Source of the DNA: Helianthus annuus
Lineage: Eukaryota; Streptophyta; Magnoliopsida; Asterales; Asteraceae
Length of the DNA stretch: 64,000 nucleotides
Assembly (NCBI RefSeq): GCF_002127325.2
Contig: NC_035443.2
Coordinates: 32,353,930 to 32,417,929, forward strand
Reading direction: 5' to 3'
Every line of letters starts with the position of its first letter. The stretch's first letter is position 1. Of this stretch, positions 1 through 11,112 are shown one piece after another. The translations under genes and the position numbers were made by a program. The notes below the pieces were generated by a model that was not told the DNA's origin, made no database searches, and saw only the letters and a list, made by a program, of their open reading frames with translations.

Positions 1-1176
1 TCGTCGAAGAACACTAGCAAGACACCATTTGATATCCATGAGTTCCATTTCTTCGGCGTCTATTTGATCGTAATCCTCTTTGGTAAGCATAGGATTTCCG
101 ATCCGACCAGCAACAAGACCCTCATAGGATAACAGAACTGAACCCAGAAGTGCCATGTGGTCTTTAGCAGTGTCTTCAGAGAAGCTTTGACCTTCTGGAA
201 GATTAAGAGCTATATTGCATTCAATCACGTATCCGTTTCCAGTTTTTGTACTCTGAGACTGAAAACTTGTGTTAGTCTCTTTCGGATTCACACTCGGAAA
301 CGATGAAAACCCGCTACTACTCTTGTTCGACCCCTGATCAACTTTCTCAGATGAATCACCAGCACTGAACGCAGTTTGAATCTTCGGGCTTCTTTCAGAC
401 TCAGTGACTGGAACACTACCCCGGTAGTACATCTTCACGTCCTGTTGACCACTCGGACTGTTCATTCTTGCGATCTTTTGATGCTCAAGATCCTGACTCT
501 CTATTTTTTCAATGAACTGTGAAATAGTCAGCCCGTCATACACACCGGTATTCTTTAAAATCATCAAATATGTTCCCCACTCTTTCTGAGGTAACGCATC
601 AGCCAATTTATCCACCCATTCCTCACGACCTTTCTCAACTCCCAACATTGATAACGATCGCACCAAGTGACAATATCTCTCGATTAGCTTTTTAGTATGC
701 TCTCCCGGCAAACTGCTAAACAAATCGAATTCTTTCTTTAATAGTGCTTTCTTGCTCTTGATCATGTTTTCACTTCCCTCGAATTTAACCTTAAGAGTAT
801 CCCATATCGACTTAGCAGTTTTGTCGTGCTGTAACAAGATGAATATATCTTCCTTAATCGCCTGCTGCAACAAACTGATCATCATTTTCTCGGCTCTATA
901 CATTGCTCGTTCTGGATCAGTAAACTCGGATATCTCTTTAATAACTTGCAAATCTGTTCGAGGCAAAGTGTACTTCTTCAATATGCATTCCCATGATCTG
1001 AGATGATTGGCTTGAACCCAGTTTTCAAATCGATCCTTCCACCCATAATACTCCTCAATGCTCATCAATCTAGGGGGCTTTTGAGTTGTTCCCGTCTCGT
1101 TTTCTAAATTCATTGCTTGAGCAATTGCGGCTGGAGTAGTCGATGTAGCAAAAGCGTTGTAAAACTCGGAATCCAT
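1..1176 (-). CDS. Ty1/copia retrotransposon gag, partial (runs off left edge)
   Basis: On the minus strand an ATG at 1174-1176 opens a frame of 392 codons with no stop, running off the window. It reads as a plant copia gag (UBN2/retrotran_gag_2 type), the structural protein that packages element RNA into cytoplasmic particles. Visible motifs include EEYYGWKDRFENWV near residue 42, AKSIWDTLKVKFEG near 125, and a helical stretch FDLFSSLPGEHTKKLIERY near 150-170. The C-terminal third is Ser/Thr-rich with no CCHC knuckle yet visible; that knuckle and pol should lie left of position 1. The start fits because the codons before it lie in a repeat-filled leader that begins at a primer-binding site. 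No stop or frameshift is seen, so the element may be young. Family assignment is confident; lineage is not. Confidence 0.85.
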   Translation of the reverse strand, partial: MDSEFYNAFATSTTPAAIAQAMNLENETGTTQKPPRLMSIEEYYGWKDRFENWVQANHLRSWECILKKYTLPRTDLQVIKEISEFTDPERAMYRAEKMMISLLQQAIKEDIFILLQHDKTAKSIWDTLKVKFEGSENMIKSKKALLKKEFDLFSSLPGEHTKKLIERYCHLVRSLSMLGVEKGREEWVDKLADALPQKEWGTYLMILKNTGVYDGLTISQFIEKIESQDLEHQKIARMNSPSGQQDVKMYYRGSVPVTESERSPKIQTAFSAGDSSEKVDQGSNKSSSGFSSFPSVNPKETNTSFQSQSTKTGNGYVIECNIALNLPEGQSFSEDTAKDHMALLGSVLLSYEGLVAGRIGNPMLTKEDYDQIDAEEMELMDIKWCLASVLRR

Positions 1177-1189
1177 ACTGACTTATAAG

Positions 1190-1570
1190 CGAACTAAACA
1201 AATGACAGAAAAACGATCCAACTCTGATCAGATAAGCAAACCAGAAAGATACACACAAGTGAACCAGACAAAATCCTTTGGAGCGGACCCTTAAAAGCGA
1301 ATCGGACAAATGAGCGAACCGGGTGACTGAATAAGCGAACCAGGCAATCCGGACCAAATAAGCGAACTCAATCAATGTCCGTTCGAGCGGACCATTTTTG
1401 ACAAATGAGCGGACCTGTCTTGATTTTGGAGCGAACCAGAAGCAAAAATGTACACTCGAGCGAACCAAACTACTAATTTGGAGCGAACCAGACTTAAACG
1501 TGTACAAATGAGCGAACCAGACAGTGATCTATGAGCGGATCATGATGACGTCAGTACGAGCGAACCATAT
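1190..1570. repeat. Clustered GAGCGAACC / GAGCGGACC motif array in copia leader
   Basis: About 17 copies of a 9-10 bp motif, (A/G)AGCG(A/G)ACC with small variations, are spaced 15-40 bp apart between the primer-binding site and gag. Another five or so lie inside the LTR at roughly 2008-2110. On the element's sense strand the motif reads GGT(T/C)CGCT. It is not a simple tandem repeat because spacing and spacers vary. Open frames here (for example 1070-1507 minus) are artefacts of this repeat. Confidence 0.75.
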
Positions 1571-1768
1571 TACGAACATGATTTGACCCACTAAAACTTC
1601 GAATTTTGACACGAAACTTTCCAGGGTTTGTCGTTATACAGATGCGTACAATCCTTGAAATTTTGAGACGATTCTGACCGTTAAAACTTTCCGAACGAAG
1701 AAAAGAAGGTGTAGAAGTGAGAAAAATCGATGAAATCCGGCTATAATCTGCAGAAAACCTTCTCCCAA

Positions 1769-1780
1769 GCTCTGATACCA
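1769..1780 (-). other. Primer-binding site (initiator tRNA-Met type) of the copia element
   Basis: The minus strand reads TGGTATCAGAGC, complementary to the 3' end of plant initiator tRNA-Met. It lies two bases from the LTR end, the usual position for priming minus-strand cDNA. Confidence 0.9.
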
Positions 1781-1782
1781 CT

Positions 1783-2228
1783 TGTAGGATCGTTTGCTGA
1801 CCCGAACGAGTCGTTCAGAGGTTGTCTCTTGCATTTCAATGCGGAATAACAAGAAATGCAAGTAGATATAGCTTGTTCTTCCTCCTAACTGCTTGTTTTA
1901 TTGATTTGAAACGTTTTACAGCTCAATCTTCACACCGACAGAGCTTCGGCGTGGAATTCGACAACAACTACTGAGGACCTCTCATGAGGTTACTATATAT
2001 AGAATTATGGGTCCGCTTATGTGTCACATGACCATAAGAGCGGACCACAATGGTACACATAGGCGGACAAATAAGCGAACCAGGAACCTCATGACCCTAT
2101 GAGCGGACCTAACTCATAAAACCTATACAGACTCCTGTTTCTCGTATTTCGTGCCCTATGCTATACAATACGATGTAAGACCTGATCCTAGACACCTAGA
2201 CGAAATCAACAGATGTAGTGCACCAACA
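1783..2228 (-). repeat. Copia 5' LTR (446 bp, minus orientation)
   Basis: In sense orientation the LTR runs from TGTTGG at 2228 to CCTACA at 1783, giving imperfect TG...CA inverted ends next to the primer site. The sense strand carries a TATATAGTAACC stretch around 1992-2002, a plausible TATA box. The flanking pentamer caaag (2229-2233) is the candidate target duplication; its partner lies outside the window. The element appears inserted just upstream of the polypurine tract of the Athila-type element to its right. Confidence 0.85.
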
Positions 2229-2252
2229 CAAAGATTCAAGTGTGGGGGTATT

Positions 2253-3990
2253 TGATGTGTGTAAAATGCAACATATAAATTATATCAAATGAGGCATAAA
2301 ACTAACCCTATTTTAGTACTAATGTTGGAGAAAGTGTGCTTTTGTCTTCCTTTTGTATTTTCAGGACCAAACGAGCTTAAATGAACAAAAGGAACATATA
2401 TTCAGCAAAAACTAACATAAATACAAAGAAAAGGAATAAACATGGCATGCCCGACAGCATCTCCCGAAGCAGAAGCAAAAACAAGAAACAGGAGGCTGAC
2501 CACGGCCCGTGCCCAGCGGAAACGGGGGCATGGTCAGGTGTCTGGAGAAATGGACAAATTATGGAAGCTTCTATTCCCAAAACGGGGGCGTGCCCAGCTC
2601 AGCACGGGGTATGGTCAACGCTAAGATTTGCAGAATCTTGCAAATCTTGATAGTACAGATACGCTTTTGCACACGGGGCCGTGTGGAGCCTAATGCAGAT
2701 AAGAGTAATTAATGAAGGAAGAGAAAGATGATGGCCACGGGGGCGTGTCCAGCGGACACGGGGCCGTGGCCGGGCTTTTGTTCAGGCTATGAATAGGGGT
2801 TCTTGGTTCACTTCAAAGGCATCCCTTGGCAAACCACCTCTCTCCCACTTTGCCACCACTCCACCACCACTACAACACCCACATCCACCACCATCATCCA
2901 TCATCCACCTTAGAGTGTGTGTAGTAGTATCGGGATCCAAGATTGATCGTATGAGTTCTTGTCAATCAAAGGACATGTTTGGCTAAGTCTCTTACATCAC
3001 TTGGTGAAGACAAGCATTTAATGTATTACTTTTGATTTTTAATCTTTTCGCACTTTTTATTTGGTTTTGTATTAATGACGTTAATAACTAGTTTCTTATG
3101 TTGAAGGTGAAACTTCCTTATCATTTGTCCGTGGTGTCTTGGCATTACTTTACTGTCTATATAAAGTAAAAGATTTTCACAATTCATATCTCTACGGTCT
3201 ATATAGAGATATGTTGGCTACCTGGTCGGGGGTTAAGGGAATGGTTTGGTAAGGTTCTTGCCTTGTTCAGTGTATAGATCCTGCAAGGACCTGGGTCAAG
3301 CTTACTAGGACCTCCTTCAATACCCACTGGTATTGGATGGCGGGGGTGCGAATGGCTTGATCCCCTCATATGTAAACTATTATTAATACATTAAACCCGC
3401 TACTTGGGATTGTATCCCTGCTGACTCAAACCACTTAGCTGAGGGTAACGTCACCTTCAAAAGAGGGGCCTACCACTTTACGCATTAATAACTTAATTAA
3501 TTATCTTCCAATATTCCAATCCTTTGGGATTGTATCCTTGCTGACTCAAACCACTGGGTTGAGGGTAACGTCACCTTCAAAAATAGGGGCCTACTACTAT
3601 AACTAAGATAATCTCTTAAAAAGTGCAAAAGTGCGAAAATCATCAATGGATACATTAAAGGCGAGTCGGATCCAAGTGATTCATCTTGTATATCTGTTTT
3701 CATTTTATTTTATTTTTATTTTCAGCATTTTAGTTTTTATTTTTCATATTTAAATCCTTTTCTAAAATTTTTGATTTGATTAGACGTTGAGGATAAACCG
3801 GTACTAAAAGCTCTTGTGTCCTTGGACGACTTCGGTATCTTACCAACGCTATACTACGCTCACGATGGGTGCACTTACCCATGTGTTTGTTTAGTATAGT
3901 AGAATATCGTGTTTTAAAAATTTTAAACTTGACTAATGTGTAAAATAGGCTTAAAATATCAATAAAAACATATCACACCCGACACACACT
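2253..3990 (+). repeat. Athila-type (Ty3/gypsy) LTR, about 1.7 kb
   Basis: It begins TGATGTGTG directly after a purine tract containing AGTGTGGGGG, the typical 3' end of Athila/Tat-group plant elements, so this should be a 3' LTR. Its first 600 bp carry several CACGGGG(C/G)CGTG-type palindromes (2497-2530, 2579-2600, 2676-2690, 2733-2770), which I associate with Asteraceae Athila LTRs. The right end near 3990 (GACACACA) is a guess; no primer site follows. No coding capacity is seen. Family moderately sure, right boundary weak. Confidence 0.6.
3405..3598 (+). repeat. Internal direct duplication in Athila-type LTR
   Basis: A block of about 73 bp starting TGGGATTGTATCC at 3405 recurs at 3525, offset 120 bp. 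The copies share CTGACTCAAACCACT, GAGGGTAACGTCACC and GGGGCCTAC and differ at a handful of sites. Confidence 0.85.
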
Positions 3991-4019
3991 ATTAATACTT
4001 GTAATTTTTAAAGTAAATA

Positions 4020-5433
4020 GTGCTGGGAGGTTAGAATATTCTCGGACTAGAATTTCGTCAATCGGATCGACATGGATTTTTAAATAAAATAAACTGTAAA
4101 CTGTCGACAAAATGTGATGAGATTTCCCTTTATGTGTTAAATATTTTTGGTGATTTTTCTATGAGCAATTAGACTTTGAGAAAATTTCATAAACCTTTTC
4201 GGACCTAATGACACCCCTCATAAATTATTTGTAATTTTTCTAGCTCGTCAAGTATTTTAGCAAAATTCATGAAAACAACTCAACTAAATATGTTTATGTG
4301 TTACTCCTAGGTCTTACTTATTGTTTGATACCTAAACGATTATCATTAAACATGTTGCATGTTATGAGATCAACACATGCACATACCCACACGAACGGAT
4401 AACTAAGTGTCAACGTGTTTGCATATTATGTGTTAGTATACGTGTAGAATTCAAGTGACTTACATGAATGACAACTAACATTAAAACGGTAATCATATCA
4501 GTACGTGGTTAACCACACCTACCCTTAGTCACTTTAATTCTAGCCGAGCAAATCGAAGGTGAGTTCGCGGCCCCTGCACTTTTAACTTTTACAAAACACA
4601 GGGGGAGAAAGTATGTATTACGTTACGGTAAAGTAATGTCTTACGTTACGGTACAGTAACGTCACTAGTGTTAGAGTTTTTATTATATTAGTTATGGTCA
4701 CGAAAGTGCACACTATCATAGGAAGTCCTTTATCTCGGATCGTTAGTATTGGATTATAGCGAGGAAATTTCGAGTAGTACTACTGGGTCCGACAAGCCCC
4801 ACCCGAGTTAGTCACGCTAACTCAACCGGTAATGGTCGAACGAGTATTAAATTTGCCTATCACATCGCCATGGTCAGTAATAGACCTGGTAATCAAAGGC
4901 AACAACACATAAACAGTCAGCTTCGGCTGCGAACACTTAGTGACATAACGTATACGCATCAACAGTCAGCTTTGGTTGTGAACACTTAGTGACATAACGC
5001 ATAGGTTAGCTACCTGCAAATATAACAAGAAACTGCTAGTCACTACTTTAAAATGTAAACAACTGAAATAACGAACTATTTTACATCTGTGAACAAAACC
5101 TGTGAACTTATTCATCATTATGTGTTGACACTTGTTCTTGCATGTATTTCTTTGGACGCTAAGGCACTCAATCACGTCTAGAAGCACAACATGACATTTA
5201 AAACTATTTTTGGCGTTTGCATTCATACATTTACTTATGTTGGTTTTTGGGCGTTTGTTTTAACGCACTGCTTTACATTACATTACATTTATTTATGCTT
5301 CTGCAACTTACTTTGGTTTTCAAAAACATATTTTTACTCATATAGAGGTTGTTCTATATGACTAGTGTCTTGGATCCTGATTTGTCACGCGGCTCGCGGT
5401 AAAACTACGCAGATAGAATTTGAGGGTGTGACA
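4020..5433 (+). repeat. Gypsy (Tekay-like) LTR remnant ending GGGTGTGACA
   Basis: The right end GAGGGTGTGACA matches the end of the intact gypsy LTR at 34065, and GAGCAAATCGAAGGTGAGTTC near 4544 parallels a stretch of that LTR at 33340. No primer-binding site follows 5433, so it is a solo, 3' or truncated LTR. The left boundary is unclear. A 49-bp tandem duplication lies at 4912-5003. No gene is visible. Confidence 0.5.
4912..5003 (+). repeat. Two-copy 49-bp tandem repeat
   Basis: AACAGTCAGCTTCGGCTGCG at 4912 recurs as AACAGTCAGCTTTGGTTGTG at 4961, each followed by AACACTTAGTGACATAACG. A few transitions separate the copies. Confidence 0.9.
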
Positions 5434-5669
5434 ATTTGAATAGTTTTAGGTTAGTTTTTATTGAATCTTATTTATGATTAGTGAATATTTAGATTTCATA
5501 AGTTTCAAATGAAAACGAGTTAAACGGTCTAATTAAATAATAATTAAATAAACAAAAAGAAAAAAAAAGATGAAAGAGATTTTAATAAGTAATCGAGCTC
5601 ATGTAATGTGGTATTATCAATATAAGAAAGGTGTACCTATTTGTACACTTATTTGCCTATTGGCACACT

Positions 5670-6017
5670 AAAAAGGTGTTTTTTGTCTTATATGCACACC
5701 TTGCAGTGTCGAGCTGTGGCCAAAGCGCGGCGTTTTGTTCCGGACAACTAGACAAAGACTGACGGGTGTCTGACGGGTCTGTTGACCGGACCAAAACGCC
5801 GAGCTTTGGCCGCGTTTTGGTCCTGTCAACCAAACAAAATACTGACACCCGGTCTGGTTGACAGGACCAAAACGCGGTTAAAGCTCGGCGTTTTGGTCCG
5901 GTCAACAGACCCGTCAGACACCAGTCAGTCTTTGTCTAGTTGATCGGACCAAAACGCCGCGCTTTGACCACAGCTCGACACTGCAGGGTATGAACATAGG
6001 ACAAAAAACACCTTTTT
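5670..6017. repeat. Large foldback: 163-bp arms, 22-nt loop, GC-rich
   Basis: Arms 5670-5832 and 5855-6017 pair around centre 5843.5; for example AAAAAGGTG at 5670 pairs with CACCTTTTT at 6009, and GGTCCTGTCAACCA at 5819 with its complement at 5855. Mismatches are few and there is no net indel. Weaker complementarity reaches about 5630 and 6056. It is much more GC-rich than its flanks and contains CCAAAACGC(C/G)G several times in both orientations. Most likely a foldback-type non-autonomous DNA transposon; a transcript would form a long hairpin. No target duplication was identified. Confidence 0.85.
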
Positions 6018-6395
6018 GGGTTGGCTATCTACACACTTGGTGTGTAGATAGTTTGAACCATAAAACGATAAAGTCATGTAGTTATCGTAGGTGTACAAGT
6101 CAACTAATTAAATGGTCATTATATATTTTTGGGTAAACTACAATTTTAGTCCTTGTGGTAAACACCAATGAGATGTTGAGTCCCTATTTGGAAAAATTAA
6201 ACAATCAAGTCCCTTTGGTTGTCGATTTGGATCAATAATGTCCCTCTTGACAAATTTGTTAGTTGACCATTGAAAAGTCTAAAATACCCTTATCTTATTG
6301 TATTTAAACTTATGAAATAAAAAATCTTTATTTATTTATCGTTTTTATTTATTTATCTATACCCACTTCCTGCAATCTCCCCATTTCGACATTAA

Positions 6396-7395
6396 GGTGC
6401 TGTTTGTTTTTTCTGTAGGAAAAGGTCTGCAGTCTGCGGACCACATCTGCAGGCACCTGCAGGAGAAGAGGTGGACCAAATGTCTGCAGTCTGCAAGAAG
6501 AAGAGGGTTTGTTTGTTTTTTTGTTTTTTTTTTTTATAAAACCTCTTCTAGGTTTAAAACACACAAACACACAGTATCTCTCTCTACTCTCTCTCTACAA
6601 TCTGCACCACCGCCACCACTTCAACACCGCCACCACTTCACCACCGCCATCATCACCACCACCGTCACCACCTCCGCCTTCACACCTCCACTTCTCCAGC
6701 GACCACCACTTCACCACCGCCACCACTTCACCACCGTCACCACCGCCACCACTTCACGAACGCCACCACCGTCACCACTACACCACAGCCACCACCGTCA
6801 CCACTACACCATAGATCGATGATGATGATGCAGATCGATGATGATGATGATGTAACAGATCGATGATGATGATGATGTAACAGATCGATGACGATTTGGG
6901 GGTTTTGTTTCTGATCGATTTGGGGTGTTTTGTTTGCCATTGATTTAGGGTTTCGGAGGTGGAGGTCGATAGGTGTCGGCGGAGGTGGGGGTTTCGGAGG
7001 TGGAGGTGGTGTCGATGATGATGATAACAGATGTGATCGATTTTGGGGGGTTTGTTTCCGATCGATTTGGGGGTTTTGTTTGCCATCGATGATGATGATA
7101 ACAGATGATGACGATGATGGTGTCGGAGCAGGGGTGTCGGAGGTGGAGGTGGTGGTGGAGTGGAGGTGGTGGCGGAGCAGTGGTGTCGGAGGTGCAGGTG
7201 GTGCCAAGAAGAGGTAAACGTCTGCGAGGAGAAGACTTGGGTCCATGTCTGCTCCAAGAAGAGGTCTCGCAGACCTTTTTTAATGAAAGGTCTGCGAGAA
7301 AACAAACAAGCTGCAGACATCAAACGTCTGCGCGCGTCTGCGTCGCGCAGACATAAGTGGCCAGAAGTACTTCTGGCCAAAAAACAAACAGAACC
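6396..7395. mobile_element. E1a: 1.0-kb TIR element with TAA target duplication
   Basis: The left end GGTGCTGTTTGTTTTTT is matched by the inverted right end GGTTCTGTTTGTTTTTT, with TAA at 6393-6395 and 7396-7398. A 3-bp TAA/TTA duplication suggests PIF/Harbinger. Subterminal parts carry GTCTGCAGTCTGC-type words in both orientations. The centre is CAC, GAT and GGT trinucleotide repeat (6600-7200), so its long open frames are not credible genes. Confidence 0.75.
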
Positions 7396-8486
7396 TAAAA
7401 CCCTAGCTACCTTACCTTCACTCCTCAACAAAATTCCATAAAAATAAGTTTACAAAATCACCAAAAGAGTGAATTACAAATTTTGTTCTTTATCTATATA
7501 CCAAGTTTCAGGCGTTGTCCTTTGTCTTTAAAGTTGACAAGTTTTATACTTTTTTTTCAAAATCTTGCACGACATGTCCTTTGGCACTAACCTAGTTAGT
7601 TTTTAACATTAAATTATGTCACGTACCTTACACATTAGGGTATATCTGTCATTTCACTCAGTATGGACTATTTTGTAAATAATATATATCCAGGGACTAT
7701 TTTTATACAAAAATATAATATGTATACACAAATAGAAGAAAACTCCCTCTCTCTCTTTAACTCCCCCACTCTCTGTAATGTTGAAAACCCACCTGAACAC
7801 CCTCCTTAAACCCTAGACCTCCACCATCGCAAATCTAAAAAACGACGCCTTTTGGAATGGGATTGGTTAGTAACAGATCTCAAAACAATTGGTTCTTGGA
7901 GGGTGTAAATCTGAAAACGATAGGGTTGCATCGGTGGCGGGTGAGTGGTGATGGTGGGGTTGCATCAGTGGTGGGTGGATGGTGATGGTTTTAAGGTGAC
8001 GGTTCTAACGTGTTATATAGCGGTAGTTCCAAACGATATTTACCAAGAATTGGCAGAATGGAAGCTTGTCGTCACCGTTGTTGCACCAATTCGGAAGTCA
8101 GGTTTGGTTGTTTTAAATATTTTGTGCATATACGAATCCGAATTAGTACTCTTTCTAGAATTTAATGTTTTATTTGAAAGTACTCTGTGTTGAATTTAAT
8201 GTTTTATTTTATCCGGGATTGTTTTATGGTGGTGGTGGTTAGAGGAGATAGTGGTGGTGTGGTGGTTTTATGGTGGCAGGTGGGGTGATGGTGGTTGGTG
8301 TAGATAGTGGTGGTGTGGTGGTGATGTTGAGAGTGGTGGTGGTGGATTCTGATGGTTCCTGGTGGTGGCTGTCGACGATTGATGGTGTTGGTTGTTGGTG
8401 GTGGTGGTGGAGAGAGATGTAGAGAGAGAGAGAGGTAGAGAGAGATAGAGAGAGAGCGGTAGACATATTTTATATATATATATATA

Positions 8487-10418
8487 GGGTAAAGTTCTTG
8501 TACAAATAATCTTAAGAGTTAAATGCTTGGTTGGTCCCTGTGGTTTTCAAAAATTGCAGACTTGGTCCCAGTGGTTTACTAATTACATGCGTGGTCCCAA
8601 AACTTGTCAAAAATGCACTCGGTTGGTCCCCAGCCCTAACATCAGTTAAATTTCTCAGTTAAGTCCATGTTAAATGACCAAAATACCCTTGCTTATTAAC
8701 TCTCTTTATAATTTTCATGACTCTATCCCTGACCACCACAACACACCAAATCCGACCACCGTCTTCATCTACTCTCTCCCTGACCAACAAATCCGACCAA
8801 AATCTGCATCTCCTTTCTTTATCTGGCCAACAAATTACCGCATATCGAGGGTTCTTGACCAGGAACATGGAAAATATTCAACCACCTTAGGGTTTAAATC
8901 GTGAAATTTGAACAACTTTGTGGAGAAATTTGAACCTCTTGAGGAGATGCCTAAACATGAAATTGTAAATCGATGATTTTGGTGGTGATTGCCATGTGAG
9001 TGGCCGTCACGGAAAACTGGTAGTGATGAATAGAAGAAAGTTTTAAAAGAAAGCAAAGAGCAACAACACCTCAATTAATGTTTACTCTCACAAAAGCTAT
9101 TCTTTTTTTAACCTATAATTTGCAGGTTGATTACCACAGCGGACATTATCGAGACCCTAGGACAACGGCTTTGTAACCTGCTACAACCGGAACAATTACA
9201 AACCACCCCATTACCCTCCTAGCTACAACCGTCACTGTCGCCTCTGTTCTCTCTCTTCATGGTCTGAACAGGCCGGCCGACCATAGGCCATGGTCGGCGG
9301 CTTCTCTTCCGATCACATCTCCCATTCTCTCATTTTTTTAGGTCTAAAACAATGGTGGGGTGTATGCAGGGGTTGGGGTAGAAAGAGGAAATGGGGTGAT
9401 ACGTGTAGAACAGGAGATGCAGATGTTGACCGGATTTGTTGGTCAGGGAGAGAGTAGATGAAGACGGTGGCCAGATTTAGTGGGTTGTGGTGGTGGGTGG
9501 CGGGTGGTGGTGGGTTGATGGCAGGTGGGTGTCGGGTGGTGGTAGGTTGATGGTGGTGGCGGTGGCAGGTGGGTTAATGGTGGTGATGGTCGGTTGATGG
9601 TGGTGAGAGGTCGGAGGTGGTGGTGGGATCTGTGAGAGAGAGTGTGGTGGAGAGAGATAGAGAGCTGTAAAGTTAGAGAGAGTGTGTGGTATACAGAGAG
9701 AAAGAGAGTTAAATGTAAAGAGAGTTAATAAGCAAGGGTATTTTGGTCATTTAACATGGACTTAACTGAGAAATTTAACTGATGTTAGGGCTGGGGACCA
9801 ACCGAGTGCATTTTTGACAAGTTTTGGGACCACGCGTGTAATTAGTAAACCACTGGGACCAAGTCTGCAATTTTTGAAAACAGCAGGGACCAACCAAGCA
9901 TTTAACTCTAATCTTAAGATACTAAACATACAAATTGAAGGAAAACTCAAAAAGACAAGGTGGCATTTTTGTAATTATCAATAACTATCAAAGTTACTCT
10001 ACAAATATACCTAAAAAACCTAACCCCCCCCCACCCCAAAAAACCTAACCCCCCACCCCCAAAAACCTAACCCCCCCCCCCACCCAAGCTAAAATGCTAA
10101 AAACTAAACCCCTAAAAAACCTTAAAAAATCTAAAAAAAGTAAAAAAAAGCACACAAATTATTTTATTTTCTTTTACATTTTTTATTAAAAAATCGCTAC
10201 TTTTAGTAGCATACTTTTTTTTTTGCTAACAAAATGTAGCGATTTTTTAATAAAAAATGTTAAAAAAATTATGTTTTTAGGTATTTTTGGTTGAGTTCAC
10301 ATTTGTATAGTAACTTTGATAGTTGGTGGTAATTACAAAAATGCTATCTTGTCTTTTTGAGTTTTCCTTCAATTTGTATCTTTAGTATGTTCAGATTATT
10401 TGTATTAGATCTTTTGCC
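8487..10418. mobile_element. E3: MITE inserted in a (TA)n microsatellite, split by E4
   Basis: GGGTAAAGTTCTTG at 8487 and the inverted GGCAAAAGATCT ending at 10418 are termini. Extended arms match for over 100 bp on both sides once E4 is removed; the words ACAAATAATCT and GGAAAACTCAAAAAGACAAG appear in both arms. TA repeats flank it at 8470-8486 and 10419-10431. Without E4 and its 9-bp duplication it is about 530 bp. The loop carries three copies of an AAAACCTAACCCCCC unit (10010-10086). Confidence 0.75.
8516..9908. mobile_element. E4: recent long-TIR Mutator-like element, 9-bp TSD TAATCTTAA
   Basis: Termini GAGTTAAATGCTTGG and its inverse bound a 1393-bp element. TIRs of about 195 bp (8516-8710 and 9714-9908) differ by only about three bases. 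TAATCTTAA occurs perfectly at 8507-8515 and 9909-9917. The interior (8711-9713) is low-complexity GGTGGT/GAGAGA sequence with no transposase; a short frame at 8835-9074 (minus) is not convincing. It is the innermost and youngest layer here. Confidence 0.9.
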
Positions 10419-10736
10419 TATATATATATATAGAGAGAGAAAGAGAGAGAGAGAGAGGGAGAGATTAATTTTTTAAATTTATTTTTGTTTTATTTGTTAA
10501 AACATTTTATAAAAATGGGTTAAAAGACTAAAGTACCCTTTTGTCATCTAAACTATTAAAAAAATTTAATTAGGTTAGGACTAAAGGACAAAACATGTAT
10601 TATTTTAAAACATTATGTACAAAACTCGTCAATTCTAAAAACAAAGGACACCGTCTAAAACTTGGTATATAGGTAAAGGACAAAACTTGCAATTCACCTT
10701 TTCACAGTATCCGTCAACAATCAGATCTAAGCATTA

Positions 10737-11112
10737 GACCACCCGTAGTGGTTTAGAAAAATAATGCCCCCACCATGGGGCATTATCCGACACGTGTCAT
10801 CCCAGTCAGCGTGGGGCATTATTTCAAAAGTGGCGTAGTGGAGCATTATTCCAATAACGCAACTTCCAATTAGAAAAAACAAAAAAAACAAAATGGTCAT
10901 GTGATATGTTTAAAAAAAAAGAAACTACTTGGAAGCCTCCCATTGGCTAGTCAACCCCCACCATGTGCATCTTAAGCGTTTCAATTAAAACGCCAACTTC
11001 AATTTTTTGCGAAAATAACGCCCGGTAACGCCGGTTGTAGTGGGGGAGGGGCGTTTTAGGGCGTTTTTTTTTTCAATTTTTTTTAAAAAATCACGCCCCA
11101 CTACGGATGGTC
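10737..11112. mobile_element. 376-bp MITE with TTA target duplication
   Basis: Left end GACCACCCGTAGTGG and inverted right end GACCATCCGTAGTGG differ by one base; TTA occurs at 10734-10736 and 11113-11115. GGGGCATTAT and GGGCGTTTT words lie near the ends. TSD and size suit a Tourist-like (PIF/Harbinger) MITE. Flanks 10692-10722 and 11122-11153 also share a roughly 30-bp direct repeat (CCTTTTCACA, ATCCGTCAACAA) that predates or is unrelated to it. Confidence 0.8.

Larger units (their letters stand above)
7467..10699. mobile_element. E2: long-TIR element inside E1
   Basis: The left terminal region (7467-7640, GTGAATTACAAATTTTG then CTATATACCAAGTTT) is inverted at 10520-10699. The two ends are recognisably homologous but well diverged, so this copy is older than E4. 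I could not find a clean target duplication; the ends may be off by a few bases. The interior is GGTGGT-rich and has been invaded by E3. No transposase is seen. Confidence 0.65.

Noticed and set aside
4966..5226. 86-codon minus-strand frame
   Set aside because: It overlaps a tandem repeat inside an LTR remnant and shows no domain.
6397..7441. Several open frames up to 217 codons on both strands, rich in His, Pro, Thr or Gly
   Set aside because: They are translations of CAC/GAT/GGT trinucleotide repeats inside a TIR element, with no domain or splice support.
10010..10086. CCTAACCCC repeats resembling interstitial telomere sequence
   Set aside because: Units are irregular (AAAACCTAACCCCCC) and not the plant CCCTAAA repeat; they are part of the E3 loop.
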